DNA of 64,000 nucleotides from Pseudomonadota bacterium. GTDB lineage: Bacteria; Pseudomonadota; Gammaproteobacteria; Burkholderiales; Ferrovaceae. The stretch lies in assembly GCA_021798835.1 (NCBI GenBank), contig JAJZBQ010000002.1, forward strand, positions 186,001-250,000. Direction: 5' to 3'. Numbering within the stretch: the stretch's first letter is position 1; each line of letters starts with the position of its first letter. The position numbers were made by a program, and so were the translations under genes. Positions 30,521-39,896 of the stretch are shown one piece after another. Under the pieces are notes generated by a model. That model saw only the letters and a list, made by a program, of their open reading frames with translations, was not told the DNA's origin and did no database searches.

Positions 30521-31705
30521 TTATGGCGCATCTATCAGCCCCAAGGGGTGGCCCCCTTCAAAAAAACGTTTGGTTCGGGGAGGAGCCAAGTTGGCAATGA
30601 TATCCGCCATCAATTCCCCCGAGTAACCTGACCCATAAATTTGACTTCCTGCGTAACTCTGAGAAATTTGATGGGCAATCGCCTTGCTCACCGCCCCTAC
30701 CTCCCAACCACAATCACGCACATTATTGCCCCGCTCGCGCCCATGCTGGCGCCCCCCCAGATTAACAACAGGAGTCCCCAGATAAGCACATTCGCGAATC
30801 CCCACGCTGGAGTTTCCCACCAAGCAACGGGTCTGACGCAATAATCGAAGAAACAGTTTACCTTCCAGATTATTAATCAAGAAATAGGGAACATCGGGAT
30901 GGTTCTGAAAAAAATCCTGGATTGCCAGCGCCGTTGCTTCAGAACCAGCATCACTATTGGGGTTAAAAACAAGAAATGGAAGACCGCTCTGCGCCACGGC
31001 ACTCAAGGTCACCTGCATCTGTCGATAACTGGCATCATGCTCTGTGGTATCAGCATGTTGCAATACCACCAGAAAGTCTTTATCCAAATCCAATCCACCA
31101 CAACCCTGCTCGGCCAATATCTCACGCAGAGCATCCAGAGACATGCTGGCCGCTTCACGCGCCAAATCAATGGAAGGACATCCTGTCACATAAATGGTGT
31201 CTGGATGTTCCCCCATATTCATCAAACGCTTGGCAGCCTGCGCATTGGCGACCAGGTGAATGTCCGACAACTTGGTCACCGCATGACGCACGCGCTCATC
31301 GATGTTACCTGTAATTTCCCCCCCCTGAACATGAATCAGGGGCACCCCCATATAGGAAGCCGCTACCGCAGTTCCCAAGGTTTCATAGCGATCCGCAATC
31401 GTTACCATCCAATCTGGTCGCCACAACTCCAGGTGGCGCGCCGTAAATTGGATGGTACGTGCCGCCGTTTCAGCCATCTGCACCGGTTCATTGCCGGCAA
31501 CCAGCGTATCCCCTTCATCAGCCACAAAAAATCCATCTTCACGAATACGCTCTACTACTCGACCATGACGATCCGACAATGCCGCCCCAGAGCACAAACA
31601 CTGCACCTCTGCTCCTGCATGATCCTGTAAAGCCTGCAAAGCCGTTCTAATACGTGAATAACTCGGGCGTGCCGTAATAGCCACCAAAACCTTCTTAACA
31701 GTCAT
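30521..31705 (-). CDS. neuC: UDP-N-acetylglucosamine 2-epimerase, hydrolysing (NeuC family)
   Basis: 394-aa GT-B-fold enzyme that hydrolyses UDP-GlcNAc (or a relative) to ManNAc-type sugars for nonulosonate synthesis. ITARPSYSRI at the N-terminus, ADRYETLGTAVAASYM, HVQGGEITGNIDERVRHAV and LVGNSSVGIRECAYLGTPVV are family motifs. The start at MTVKKVLVAITARPSY was chosen. It overlaps the upstream neuB by 11 bp, so both act in one pathway. Which nonulosonic acid (sialic, legionaminic) is made cannot be told here, and no CMP-transferase gene lies nearby. Confidence 0.88.
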   Translation of the reverse strand: MTVKKVLVAITARPSYSRIRTALQALQDHAGAEVQCLCSGAALSDRHGRVVERIREDGFFVADEGDTLVAGNEPVQMAETAARTIQFTARHLELWRPDWMVTIADRYETLGTAVAASYMGVPLIHVQGGEITGNIDERVRHAVTKLSDIHLVANAQAAKRLMNMGEHPDTIYVTGCPSIDLAREAASMSLDALREILAEQGCGGLDLDKDFLVVLQHADTTEHDASYRQMQVTLSAVAQSGLPFLVFNPNSDAGSEATALAIQDFFQNHPDVPYFLINNLEGKLFLRLLRQTRCLVGNSSVGIRECAYLGTPVVNLGGRQHGRERGNNVRDCGWEVGAVSKAIAHQISQSYAGSQIYGSGYSGELMADIIANLAPPRTKRFFEGGHPLGLIDAP

Positions 31706-32735
31706 CGAAATCCATCCATTGCAATCCATGATCGCGAGCCACCGGATAGCGCAGCGTACGACCCAACAACCGCTCTAACTGTTCATATCCCAACCCGCCA
31801 CCGGGTTTTTTATAAGCCAAATCGCTGCGAGTCAAAGAATGTCCCTGTGGAAGATCACAAGCCGCTACCCAGGAACGCCCAAAAATCGCAGGATCAAACC
31901 CCAGATTTTCTAACTGAACCGATTTAACCACCGGCATCTGGCGCATGGTCCATGCAAACCGAATACCTTCCACCAATGATTTCAATCCCTCTGGAGTAAG
32001 CGATGCCACCACATCCGGGCCAAACATACGCTCATGTAACGTGAGATGAACCTCAATGAGAGATGCGCCCAAATACGTTGCCACCACCCCAGGAACACAG
32101 GATGCCGAATGATCGGACAATCCCACGGGAAAACCCGTTGCCGCATCCCGTAAGGCTTCAAACTGATTTAACCCAACTTCTTCTGGTGGCGTGGGATAAC
32201 GGCTGGTACAGTGAAGTAATGCCACTGGTGCATCCTGTTTCAATCGAAATGCCAAGTTGAGCAATGACTCATGGGAACTCAGCCCCCCGGAAAGCAAAAT
32301 GGGTTTTCCTGTCCGTCCGACCCAATCCAGAATCTCTGGATTGTGAGCCTCTCCTGAGGCAATTTTCCAGGCCACCATCCCCAACGCATCCAGCCATTCA
32401 CACGCACGAATAGAGAAGGGGCTGCTCAAAAATACCAGACCATGGTGCTCCGCATGCTCCTTGAGTAAACGCCACTGATCGAAAGTGAACTCCATACGTT
32501 GCCAGTAGTCATAGCGCGACACATCCTGCTGACTAAAAGGCACGCGCCAAGGCTCCTGAGGAGTACTTTCCTGCGCCGCAATATGAGTTTGAAACTTGAT
32601 AGCCTGCACCCCACAAGTAGCAGCAACCTCAATAAAGGCCATGGCTTGCCCCAGACTGCCCTCATGACTCTGGGCAACTTCAGCAATCACAAACGGTGGG
32701 TGTTGCGTGCCGATCAAATAATCGGAAATTTTCAA
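31695..32735 (-). CDS. neuB: N-acetylneuraminate/nonulosonate synthase (NeuB family)
   Basis: Condenses a ManNAc-type sugar with phosphoenolpyruvate. TIM barrel (FVIAEVAQSHEGSLGQA, AIKFQTHIA, KIASGEAHNPEIL, GLSDHSASCVPGVVAT) plus a C-terminal SAF (antifreeze-like) domain (WVAACDLPQGHSLTRSDLA, KKPGGGLGYEQLERLLGR). No ATG fits: the open frame begins at 32843 but its first part does not resemble the family. TTG at 32735 gives 346 aa, the family length, with AGGA 8 nt upstream. Translated with neuC. Product is likely a surface nonulosonic acid. Confidence 0.87.
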   Translation of the reverse strand: MKISDYLIGTQHPPFVIAEVAQSHEGSLGQAMAFIEVAATCGVQAIKFQTHIAAQESTPQEPWRVPFSQQDVSRYDYWQRMEFTFDQWRLLKEHAEHHGLVFLSSPFSIRACEWLDALGMVAWKIASGEAHNPEILDWVGRTGKPILLSGGLSSHESLLNLAFRLKQDAPVALLHCTSRYPTPPEEVGLNQFEALRDAATGFPVGLSDHSASCVPGVVATYLGASLIEVHLTLHERMFGPDVVASLTPEGLKSLVEGIRFAWTMRQMPVVKSVQLENLGFDPAIFGRSWVAACDLPQGHSLTRSDLAYKKPGGGLGYEQLERLLGRTLRYPVARDHGLQWMDFDDC

Positions 32736-32958
32736 GAGTATATTCCTGGTGAAAAATGGCAAATCAGACCATGCAATGGTATCGCTCCGAGGAACACGAG
32801 GTTGTAACAAACATAAACACCCTTTAGCACTACAGAGCCCCACTCTACTCCAATCACCTTAATGCCGGGTTAGCATACTCCAACCGATACGCTCACCCCA
32901 GAAACATGAACCGGTGAAAACAGTATAATAAACCTCTTCTCGGCACGCGCCTCACTTC

Positions 32959-33825
32959 ATGACCACGTCTTCTAACGCTCACACATCAACAGGCTCACTC
33001 TGGATGCTGGTGGCCTGCCTCAATTTTTCTTTGATGGGGCTCTGTGTCAAATGGGGTGCCACCGACTTTGGTACGACAACGCTGGTATTTTATCGTTCCC
33101 TGTTTGGCATGGTGTTTTTACTGATAGTGGCACGCCAACCCCTACGAGCTTACGCTTCGTCCCATTGGCTCAGGCATATCGGTCGCAGCGCATCGGGGCT
33201 CATTTCTCTGTGGCTATATTTCATTGCGCTGGGCCACTTGCCCTTGGCCACTGCCGTCACTCTGAATTATACCTCTCCCCTATTTCTGGCTGCTTACCTG
33301 CACCTGGTACATCCTGAAGAGTCACGGCCGGGGCTCATCCTGTTTCTGGTCATGGGATTTTGTGGCGTATTGTTGCTACTCCATCCCCACCTGACGCGCG
33401 AACAAACTCCGTACGTTCTGATCGGACTGGCCTCCGGCGTGGGGGCCGGCATTTCCTACGCACAGATTCGCTCCATGTCGCGACTGGGTGAACCTGACTG
33501 GCGCGTAGTATTCTACTTCACCACCCTTTCAAGCGCAGTTACGGGATGCCTGCTCCCCTATCAACCCCATATATCCTGGACACCTTCACATATCGCCATA
33601 CTCGCCGGCCTGGGGTTATTTGCTACATTGGGCCAGTTAACCATGACCCGCGCCTATCGCACAGGAATCACTCTGGTCGTCGCCAACCTGGCTTACGCCA
33701 CCATTGTGTTTTCATCTCTGCTGGGGATGTTACTGCTACAAGAACGTTTAAGTGGTGAAACCTGGTTGGGAATGGGGATCGTGATTCTGGCTGGCGTAGC
33801 TTCAAGCCGCTGGCGTGCATCCTGA
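32959..33825 (+). CDS. EamA/DMT-superfamily transporter
   Basis: 288-aa membrane protein with ten predicted transmembrane segments in two EamA repeats (residues about 12-140 and 150-285). The first begins LWMLVACLNFSLMGLCVKW and the second includes VVANLAYATIVFSSLLGMLL and LQERLSGETWLGMGIVILAG. Substrate unknown; relatives export metabolites such as amino acids or nucleotide precursors. A -10-like TATAAT lies at 32924-32929. It is divergent from neuB and its end overlaps the convergent epimerase gene by 24 bp. Confidence 0.85.
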   Translation: MTTSSNAHTSTGSLWMLVACLNFSLMGLCVKWGATDFGTTTLVFYRSLFGMVFLLIVARQPLRAYASSHWLRHIGRSASGLISLWLYFIALGHLPLATAVTLNYTSPLFLAAYLHLVHPEESRPGLILFLVMGFCGVLLLLHPHLTREQTPYVLIGLASGVGAGISYAQIRSMSRLGEPDWRVVFYFTTLSSAVTGCLLPYQPHISWTPSHIAILAGLGLFATLGQLTMTRAYRTGITLVVANLAYATIVFSSLLGMLLLQERLSGETWLGMGIVILAGVASSRWRAS

Positions 33826-34851
33826 AACCTGATACAGCAAATCCTGATGTTGAAGATACCAGTCAACAAATCTGATCACCCCTGCACGCACCGAAGTTTT
33901 CGGTTGAAAATCAGTATACCGACGTAACGCCTCCGTATCGGCATGGGTATCGGTGACATCACCGGGCTGTAGCGGCATGAGATTCATGCGGGCTTTTCGA
34001 CCTGTGGCTTCCTCAATGGCTTGAATATACTCCATCAGAGGTGTAGGTTCCTGATTGCCCATATTAAAAACTCGATAGGGAGCCCAACTGCCAGCAGGAT
34101 CCGGATATCGGCGATCAAAATCGATGGTCGGCTCAACCACCCGATCCAGAACACGCAACGTCCCCTCAACAATATCGTCAATGTAAGTGAAATCACGACG
34201 CATGCGCCCTTCGTTATAGACATCAATAGGCTCCCCAGCCAAGATGGCTCGGGTAAATTTAAACAGAGCCATGTCGGGTCTTCCCCATGGACCATAAACA
34301 GTGAAAAAACGCAGGCCAATCGTTGGCAGGTTAAACAGATGGCTATAGGTATGCGCCATCAATTCATTGGACTTCTTTGTGGCCGCATACAAACTGACGG
34401 GATGGTCAACGTTCTGATGTTCCGTAAAAGGAAGATCAACATTCCCTCCGTACACACTGGAACTACTGGCATACACCAACTGCTCAACCCCATACTGGCG
34501 ACAATTTTCCAACACGTTGAGAAAACCCGCGATATTAGCCTCAATATAAGCCCGTGGATTCTCTAGAGAGTAGCGTACCCCCGCTTGAGCGGCAAGATTG
34601 ATAACCCGTTGCGGCTGCTCAGCAGCAAAAATTGCCCGAAAAGCCTCCGCGCTCACTATATCAACCCGATAAAACCGAAAGAATTTATGTGCCGTCAAAT
34701 GCGCCAACCGGGCTTCCTTGAGCGCGACCGCATAATAATCATTGAGACTGTCGACCCCCACCACCTCATCACCACGCGACAACAAGCGCAATGCCACTTG
34801 CATACCAATAAATCCGGCACAACCAGTAATTAGCACCTTCACCCGGTCCAT
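33802..34851 (-). CDS. NAD-dependent UDP-sugar epimerase (UDP-glucuronate 4-epimerase type)
   Basis: 349-aa extended SDR. NAD motif GCAGFIG is at residues 10-16, the SSSSVYG catalytic strand and active-site YAATK follow, and the C-terminal part has RRDFTYIDDIVEGTLRVLD. Best fit is UDP-glucuronate 4-epimerase (CapI/LpsL type), giving UDP-galacturonate for capsule or LPS. GTG at 34842 (VKVLITG) may be the real start, because AGGAG ends one base before the ATG but 10 bases before that GTG. It follows the uncharacterised dab-linked gene by 10 bp and may be transcribed with it. Confidence 0.87.
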   Translation of the reverse strand: MDRVKVLITGCAGFIGMQVALRLLSRGDEVVGVDSLNDYYAVALKEARLAHLTAHKFFRFYRVDIVSAEAFRAIFAAEQPQRVINLAAQAGVRYSLENPRAYIEANIAGFLNVLENCRQYGVEQLVYASSSSVYGGNVDLPFTEHQNVDHPVSLYAATKKSNELMAHTYSHLFNLPTIGLRFFTVYGPWGRPDMALFKFTRAILAGEPIDVYNEGRMRRDFTYIDDIVEGTLRVLDRVVEPTIDFDRRYPDPAGSWAPYRVFNMGNQEPTPLMEYIQAIEEATGRKARMNLMPLQPGDVTDTHADTEALRRYTDFQPKTSVRAGVIRFVDWYLQHQDLLYQVSGCTPAA

Positions 34852-34861
34852 TCTCCTATCG

Positions 34862-35431
34862 TCAGTGGCTCACCGGTTCATTATGAAGAATCAACCTCCC
34901 TGCATCCGAATCATAGTAAATCGGGTCGGCGATCCGGCAAGGATAATGCGTATTCAGTCGTTCAATCTCGGCATCAACCTGCAACTTCGGCACATCGCGC
35001 ACGAAAGCAGGCGAATACCGCCCTACTTCCACAGTATCGCATAACTGAGAGGCAATCAGTGCGTCCAATATCATCTCATGTGAAAGAACCATCCCAGCGC
35101 GTGTCTCAAGACAGACGGTTTCAATCAAAGCCACCGCCCATATACCCCATAAAGCAAATGTTTCCCGTATCTCCAACAAGATCGTCTGGTTAGTAGGCAA
35201 CCTCAGCGTCAATCCCTGTGGGATGTCATTCACTGCCTGTGCATCAATCCATGCACCCAAAACACGCCCATTCGTAAATGAATCATTGGGGTGATGACGA
35301 CGACAAGCAAAAAGCTCCTCGGCATCCTTGCATGCACGATCAAGATTGCTAACCGAACCAACAAAAAAGAGCAAACTGGTCGCTTTCCCACTGGGCCCAT
35401 CTTCTGCGTTCGTTCTCATAATAGAATCCAT
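34862..35431 (-). CDS. Uncharacterised protein encoded directly behind dabA
   Basis: 189 aa, no signal peptide, apparently soluble except for one hydrophobic stretch (TFALWGIWAVALIETVC). I do not recognise a family. The N-terminal third has a Cys/His-containing segment (CKDAEELFACRRHHPND) that could bind metal; the C-terminus is CRIADPIYYDSDAGRLIL. Its ATG directly adjoins the dabA stop codon (an internal Met four codons in is an alternative), so it is translated from the dabB-dabA mRNA. Context suggests a role in the inorganic-carbon pump or its control, but nothing in the sequence proves it. Confidence 0.75.
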   Translation of the reverse strand: MDSIMRTNAEDGPSGKATSLLFFVGSVSNLDRACKDAEELFACRRHHPNDSFTNGRVLGAWIDAQAVNDIPQGLTLRLPTNQTILLEIRETFALWGIWAVALIETVCLETRAGMVLSHEMILDALIASQLCDTVEVGRYSPAFVRDVPKLQVDAEIERLNTHYPCRIADPIYYDSDAGRLILHNEPVSH

Positions 35432-38035
35432 TCAAGACCCTGCCCCCGGCTTCCACTGACCGGCATCATGACGCTGATATATCACGCCACCCACATCTAT
35501 TTGAAAAATAAACAACCAATGGTTCTCGACCAATTGACGTACCAACTCATGTTTAGCAATGATCCGATCAATTTCCGATTGTGGTGCTTCCAGAAACACA
35601 TTCAACCGTAATGGCTCATGAATCCAGCGCTCCCCATTGTGAAGAGATTGCAATGGCAAACCAACACGCAGATCACCTCCATTCCCTTCCAACACGCCAA
35701 TAGAGCCTGCCACAATATTATGCAACACTTTGTTTCCACTTCCAAAATTCCGATTATCGACAACCGATGCGTAGTACTGCATATTGATCCAGTTGGCAAC
35801 CACCATCGGAGCCGTCATAATCAGTTCCAGAACCCCAAATCCATCATCCTTACGCCACTCATAGTCGTGCAAAAAGGCTCTTCCAGACAGGTCAACCCCT
35901 GTTGTTCTCGCGCGAGGAGCAGCAATAAATGCCGCATTGCCGGCAAGCCCCCATTCTGGAAACACCTGAGACCAATCCCGACTCCGCGCTTGAATCAAGT
36001 CATCGACCCCCTCAGGATCTGAACCCGGGATACCCAACAGACTTGACCGCTCCATGCGCGCCAAGTGTCCGGCTTGTGCCAACCACTGATGCAATTGCTC
36101 CAACTCCTTTTCGTGAGTGAACGGCAAGCCCCCAGTATCAAACAGAGTAACGCTATCAAGCGTTGTGTCATGCAAGGCGGGAACAAAAAAAGTATCCGTA
36201 GGAATATGAATACCTTTTTGCGCCAACTCATCGCGCACTACAGCATCATTCATCAAGGCAGCGATGACACGAGCGCTCACTTCTCCCGTTTGACCCGCAC
36301 ATGCACCGCAGTCAAGACCTGTAGCATGAGGGTTATTGACTGTGCTACTACCATGCCCAACCAATAAAATCAGTCGAGCAAAATTATCTGTCATCGACAT
36401 GGCTCTTAAAATTGTTTCCGCCATCATCCCCCGACTTTCCATTGGAATACCAATCGTGGGACTCTGAGCTGATTTCTGCCGTGTTTTGACAACCGTGTAT
36501 GCATGAGGCACCTTGTCCAAGGATGGGGCAAGACGGTGACGCCACTTGGCAGAAATTCCCTTGGTTCCAGGGTGTGGCACCGTACGGCTCCAGCCAAAAC
36601 TGTCACTGAGGAGTTTGGGGCCGTACACCAGACCCGCCGACTCTACGAACGAAAAACATGAAGAAGGCGAACTCTTAAACGACTTCCATGTACTGGCCCC
36701 ATGCAAGTGCTGTTTCCGGTCAAGAATCACTTGTTCCATCTCTTCCCCGTCTGCACCATGAACATGCTCGTGAACCCGATACCCAGGAGACAATAGTACC
36801 GGCATGTGCATGCGCGCATCCGAGGCACCCAAGGGGACGTACTCCATAAATGCCCCAAAGAACCCAGCAAATCCAATCGTTTGTACAGATGCAGAAACCG
36901 TTTCCAATGCCCTTCGAAAGACTTCGGAACGCACATCAATACAAAACGCAGCCTGTATAGCCGGCCGCATGGAATCCTGTTCCAAGAACGTTGGCAGGGA
37001 TGGTTGAGAAAGTTGTGCAATGATTTTTTTCTGGTAGCCCAGTTCAAGAGCTGTCTGCAGAACAAAGTCTATTTTTTCGAGTGCTTGTCCATCATGACGA
37101 TCAGTTTGCAAACATACCTGCCATGCTTGCCGCCAATGCTCCTTCAGTTCCTGCGCCCCTTTTTTGCCAAACAGAAACAATTCCCAGGAAAGTCGAATCG
37201 CCAACAAATCCACAATGGAATCATCTCGCGCACCCACCAGTTCCTTTTCCCAACGAAGATAACTGGTCCAGGATGCCCAGCCCCCCACGCTTCGTAACGC
37301 AGCATGCAGGTAATCCTCAACCCACATAGGGGGGATACTTAATTCCTGTAGAACCTGCGCAATCAGGTCTATAGATCGCTCAGGCAATGCCTTCACAGCA
37401 ACCGCCATATTTGACAAGCCCACCATTCCAGCACTTTTATCAATCTGAGCAAACTGACACCATGCTTTGTAGAGCGTATCTTTACGCCAAGGCATTGCCC
37501 AGATGGCTTGCCCCTGATCAAAGTAACCTGCCGCAAACTGACTGATACGTTCGGTGACAAACCCAGACCAGTAAACGCCTTCCCCTTCTTCCAAAACACT
37601 CGTTACCAGGGGAATGGATTTCATGGGCGGCAGCGTTTCTCTGGAAATTTCTTGTTTTATCTCGCTGAGATCAAATGAAATTCCGTGATAACGCAATGCT
37701 TGCTCAAGGTCGGTGGAAGAAATACGTCCTGTCGAGATTTGCTCACGATAGTAATGACGCGGCATGGTCAGGGAAGAACCGATCACTCTGGATAAAGTAT
37801 GGCTTGCCTCCTCAAACTCCTGATCACGAAGGCCAAAATAGGGATTGACCGCCACGAAAGCATGAAGTGGCCACAGCGGGGCAATACGCTGACAAACCGA
37901 GTTCACGAGTTCCTTCAGGATTCCACCATCAAAACTCATACCTGCAACCTCTCCAACAACCGTGTCAACGCATTGGTCCAGATGGGAAGTACTGGTCACC
38001 ACCTCTTGAGGAAGGTCAGCCATATCTGCCATCAT
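35432..38035 (-). CDS. dabA: DAB inorganic-carbon pump, zinc subunit DabA (DUF2309/UPF0753)
   Basis: Cytoplasmic beta-carbonic-anhydrase-like subunit that, with the membrane subunit DabB, hydrates CO2 vectorially to accumulate bicarbonate. 867 aa from the start at 38035. All four zinc/active-site positions known from Halothiobacillus DabA are seen with the same spacing: C365 and D367 (FCIDVRSE), H561 (LVGHGS) and C576 (LDCGACAG). The TGATG junction with dabB couples translation. AAAGGAG precedes the tandem ATGs 38035 and 38032, either of which may be used. Confidence 0.95.
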   Translation of the reverse strand: MMADMADLPQEVVTSTSHLDQCVDTVVGEVAGMSFDGGILKELVNSVCQRIAPLWPLHAFVAVNPYFGLRDQEFEEASHTLSRVIGSSLTMPRHYYREQISTGRISSTDLEQALRYHGISFDLSEIKQEISRETLPPMKSIPLVTSVLEEGEGVYWSGFVTERISQFAAGYFDQGQAIWAMPWRKDTLYKAWCQFAQIDKSAGMVGLSNMAVAVKALPERSIDLIAQVLQELSIPPMWVEDYLHAALRSVGGWASWTSYLRWEKELVGARDDSIVDLLAIRLSWELFLFGKKGAQELKEHWRQAWQVCLQTDRHDGQALEKIDFVLQTALELGYQKKIIAQLSQPSLPTFLEQDSMRPAIQAAFCIDVRSEVFRRALETVSASVQTIGFAGFFGAFMEYVPLGASDARMHMPVLLSPGYRVHEHVHGADGEEMEQVILDRKQHLHGASTWKSFKSSPSSCFSFVESAGLVYGPKLLSDSFGWSRTVPHPGTKGISAKWRHRLAPSLDKVPHAYTVVKTRQKSAQSPTIGIPMESRGMMAETILRAMSMTDNFARLILLVGHGSSTVNNPHATGLDCGACAGQTGEVSARVIAALMNDAVVRDELAQKGIHIPTDTFFVPALHDTTLDSVTLFDTGGLPFTHEKELEQLHQWLAQAGHLARMERSSLLGIPGSDPEGVDDLIQARSRDWSQVFPEWGLAGNAAFIAAPRARTTGVDLSGRAFLHDYEWRKDDGFGVLELIMTAPMVVANWINMQYYASVVDNRNFGSGNKVLHNIVAGSIGVLEGNGGDLRVGLPLQSLHNGERWIHEPLRLNVFLEAPQSEIDRIIAKHELVRQLVENHWLFIFQIDVGGVIYQRHDAGQWKPGAGS

Positions 38036-39681
38036 CAAACTCCTTTGGGGGGTGGGACACAGCGAACAGGTTTTATCGACCAGCATCGCTGAACCAAGCG
38101 AGAAAATGGAATATCGACATACAGCCCGTTGTAAAGATGCACATAGGCTCTACGCGCAAAACCATATTGGGTCAAATTTGGCAAATTCTGCTGAATCAGG
38201 AGAATGATAAAAAATGCCAATATGACAAGGCCACTGAGAACAAATTGGGCAGGGCTATTGGTCACGGGCAAAACCGGAAGCGTCGTAGCCAGCATCCAGT
38301 GGAATACACCATGCAAACTGAAGTACCCCGCACAAACCAAAGCGCTCACACCGCCTGCACGTGCAATGAATGCCATTCCCACTCCGGCTTTCAATGACTG
38401 AAGCAATAGTTGCATCATAGCAACAACAATAATTGCGCCAAATGACAAAAGTGCAGGTTGACTCTCTGGTGCTATTCCAAAGATGGCACCAATGCAAAGC
38501 GTAGCAACACCTGAGAAAATCAGTACCGCAACCCACTGCCAAAACTTAGGTGTGGACTGGGCAGGGCGCACGGTCGGTGCGCGAAAAACATCAACCATGC
38601 TCCCCGAAGACAAAAATGCATGGGCCTTGTATAGCGAATGTGCCACCAAATGCAACATAACCAAGCTGTACACCCCAAGACCACATTCCAGCAACATAAA
38701 ACCCATCTGCGCCGTGGTTGTCCACGCCAGAAACACTTTGACACTGGTTTGGGTCAACATGACCAAACCAGCCGCCACAATGGTGATCAATCCAATAATA
38801 GCCAAAACATCAGAAGCCACCGTAGCCTTTGACATAATGGGACTCATACGCAGGATCAGAAAAGCCCCCCCGTTAACGATCCCGGCATGCAACAATGCCG
38901 ACACGGGTGTTGGTGCTTCCATGACCTGAATCAACCAACCTTGTAGGGGAAACTGGGCGGTTTTAAGTGCAGCCGCCAACACAATGAGCCCACTGGCCCA
39001 ATACAGATCAACAGGGAATGGCCCGCTCATCCTCGATGCGTCCTGAAATACCACATCGAAATCCATGCTGTGAAAAGTGCTTCCTATGAGCAATACAGCA
39101 ATCAGTAAACAAACTTCTCCCACGCGACTGACAATAATCTTTTTTCGCGCAGCCAGCACAGCCCCCATGCGCTCGGGATAAAACAACAGGAGATGATGCA
39201 AGCAAAAACTCGTGGACATCCACGCCACTACAAACATCAGCATATTGCCCGAAACAATCAGCGTCAGAATCGATGCCAAGGTCAAATTCAGCCAGACATA
39301 AAACTGCTTCTGGTGTTTTTCGCCCTGGAGATAATTACGGGCATAGCGTGATACTACAAACCCCACGAATGAAACCAGGAGCAACATGATCATCGTAACT
39401 GGATTGATGTACAAACTCAGCGCCAGATCCCCCCGATTCCCCGGCAAAACCACGGACCCAAAAGTCATCGTCAGGGTAGTACCACCAATTGCATACACCA
39501 TGGCAGCAACTATCGCACCAATAAAGGAAGTTCCCGCCACAGCAACGCTCAACCGCGCCACCTGATGAGTTCTTTTATCAGAAACAAAATGTAGCCCCCC
39601 CCCGGTCAGCCAGAGCAACGAGGGAACCATCGCAAGCAATATCAGGATGATCAAGTTCGGGTTGGACAACGCATACGGCAT
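38035..39681 (-). CDS. dabB: DAB inorganic-carbon pump, membrane subunit DabB (NuoL/MrpA-like)
   Basis: 548-aa integral membrane protein of the proton-conducting membrane transporter family (ND5/NuoL-like), about 13-14 membrane helices. ILMLLVSFVGFVVSRYARNYL-like segments, FPLQGWLIQVMEAPTPVSAL and LLHAGIVNGGAFLILR carry the conserved lysine/glutamate/histidine features of the group. Because it directly precedes dabA and not nuo genes, it is assigned to the DAB pump, where it is thought to couple cation flow to bicarbonate capture. It is the first gene after a CbbR-type element at 39782-39824. Confidence 0.93.
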   Translation of the reverse strand: MPYALSNPNLIILILLAMVPSLLWLTGGGLHFVSDKRTHQVARLSVAVAGTSFIGAIVAAMVYAIGGTTLTMTFGSVVLPGNRGDLALSLYINPVTMIMLLLVSFVGFVVSRYARNYLQGEKHQKQFYVWLNLTLASILTLIVSGNMLMFVVAWMSTSFCLHHLLLFYPERMGAVLAARKKIIVSRVGEVCLLIAVLLIGSTFHSMDFDVVFQDASRMSGPFPVDLYWASGLIVLAAALKTAQFPLQGWLIQVMEAPTPVSALLHAGIVNGGAFLILRMSPIMSKATVASDVLAIIGLITIVAAGLVMLTQTSVKVFLAWTTTAQMGFMLLECGLGVYSLVMLHLVAHSLYKAHAFLSSGSMVDVFRAPTVRPAQSTPKFWQWVAVLIFSGVATLCIGAIFGIAPESQPALLSFGAIIVVAMMQLLLQSLKAGVGMAFIARAGGVSALVCAGYFSLHGVFHWMLATTLPVLPVTNSPAQFVLSGLVILAFFIILLIQQNLPNLTQYGFARRAYVHLYNGLYVDIPFSRLVQRCWSIKPVRCVPPPKGV

Positions 39682-39781
39682 GGCAAATATCCTCTTAAAT
39701 TGTATCCGTTAGCAACTTGCACCCATACTCAAGCAACACGGACAGGCATAGATTCCATTATCACCACACCGTTTGTTTAGA

Positions 39782-39824
39782 AAAAGTTAAACATATTTAC
39801 CGTGACCTTTTATCAAAACTTAAT
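39782..39824 (-). promoter_or_regulatory. Putative CbbR operator of the dab operon
   Basis: 43-bp A+T-rich block, identical at 32 of 43 positions to the block upstream of cbbL (51972-52014). Read on the minus strand it contains two TNA-N7-TNA pairs (TAA-GTTTTGA-TAA and TAA-ATATGTT-TAA), the known CbbR recognition pattern. It lies 101 bp before the dabB ATG, just upstream of a possible -35/-10 (TTTCTA, 17 bp, TAATGG). Confidence 0.7.
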
Positions 39825-39832
39825 AATCTGAT

Positions 39833-39858
39833 AAAAGAAACGTTCCATTGCGAAACGT
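39833..39858 (-). terminator. Intrinsic terminator of the carboxysome operon
   Basis: Minus strand: 7-bp stem ACGTTTC / GGAACGT with 5-nt loop GCAAT, then TTTCTTTT. It lies 39 bp after the cbbO stop and before the dab control region, so it separates the two transcription units. Confidence 0.65.
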
Positions 39859-39896
39859 AAACTGTCAACTCGCAATCATTCAGCGCCTCGCTCTGC

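Noticed and set aside
38035..39681. dabB as a stray nuoL gene of complex I.
   Set aside because: It is far from nuoM/nuoN, has the size of DabB, and is directly coupled to dabA.
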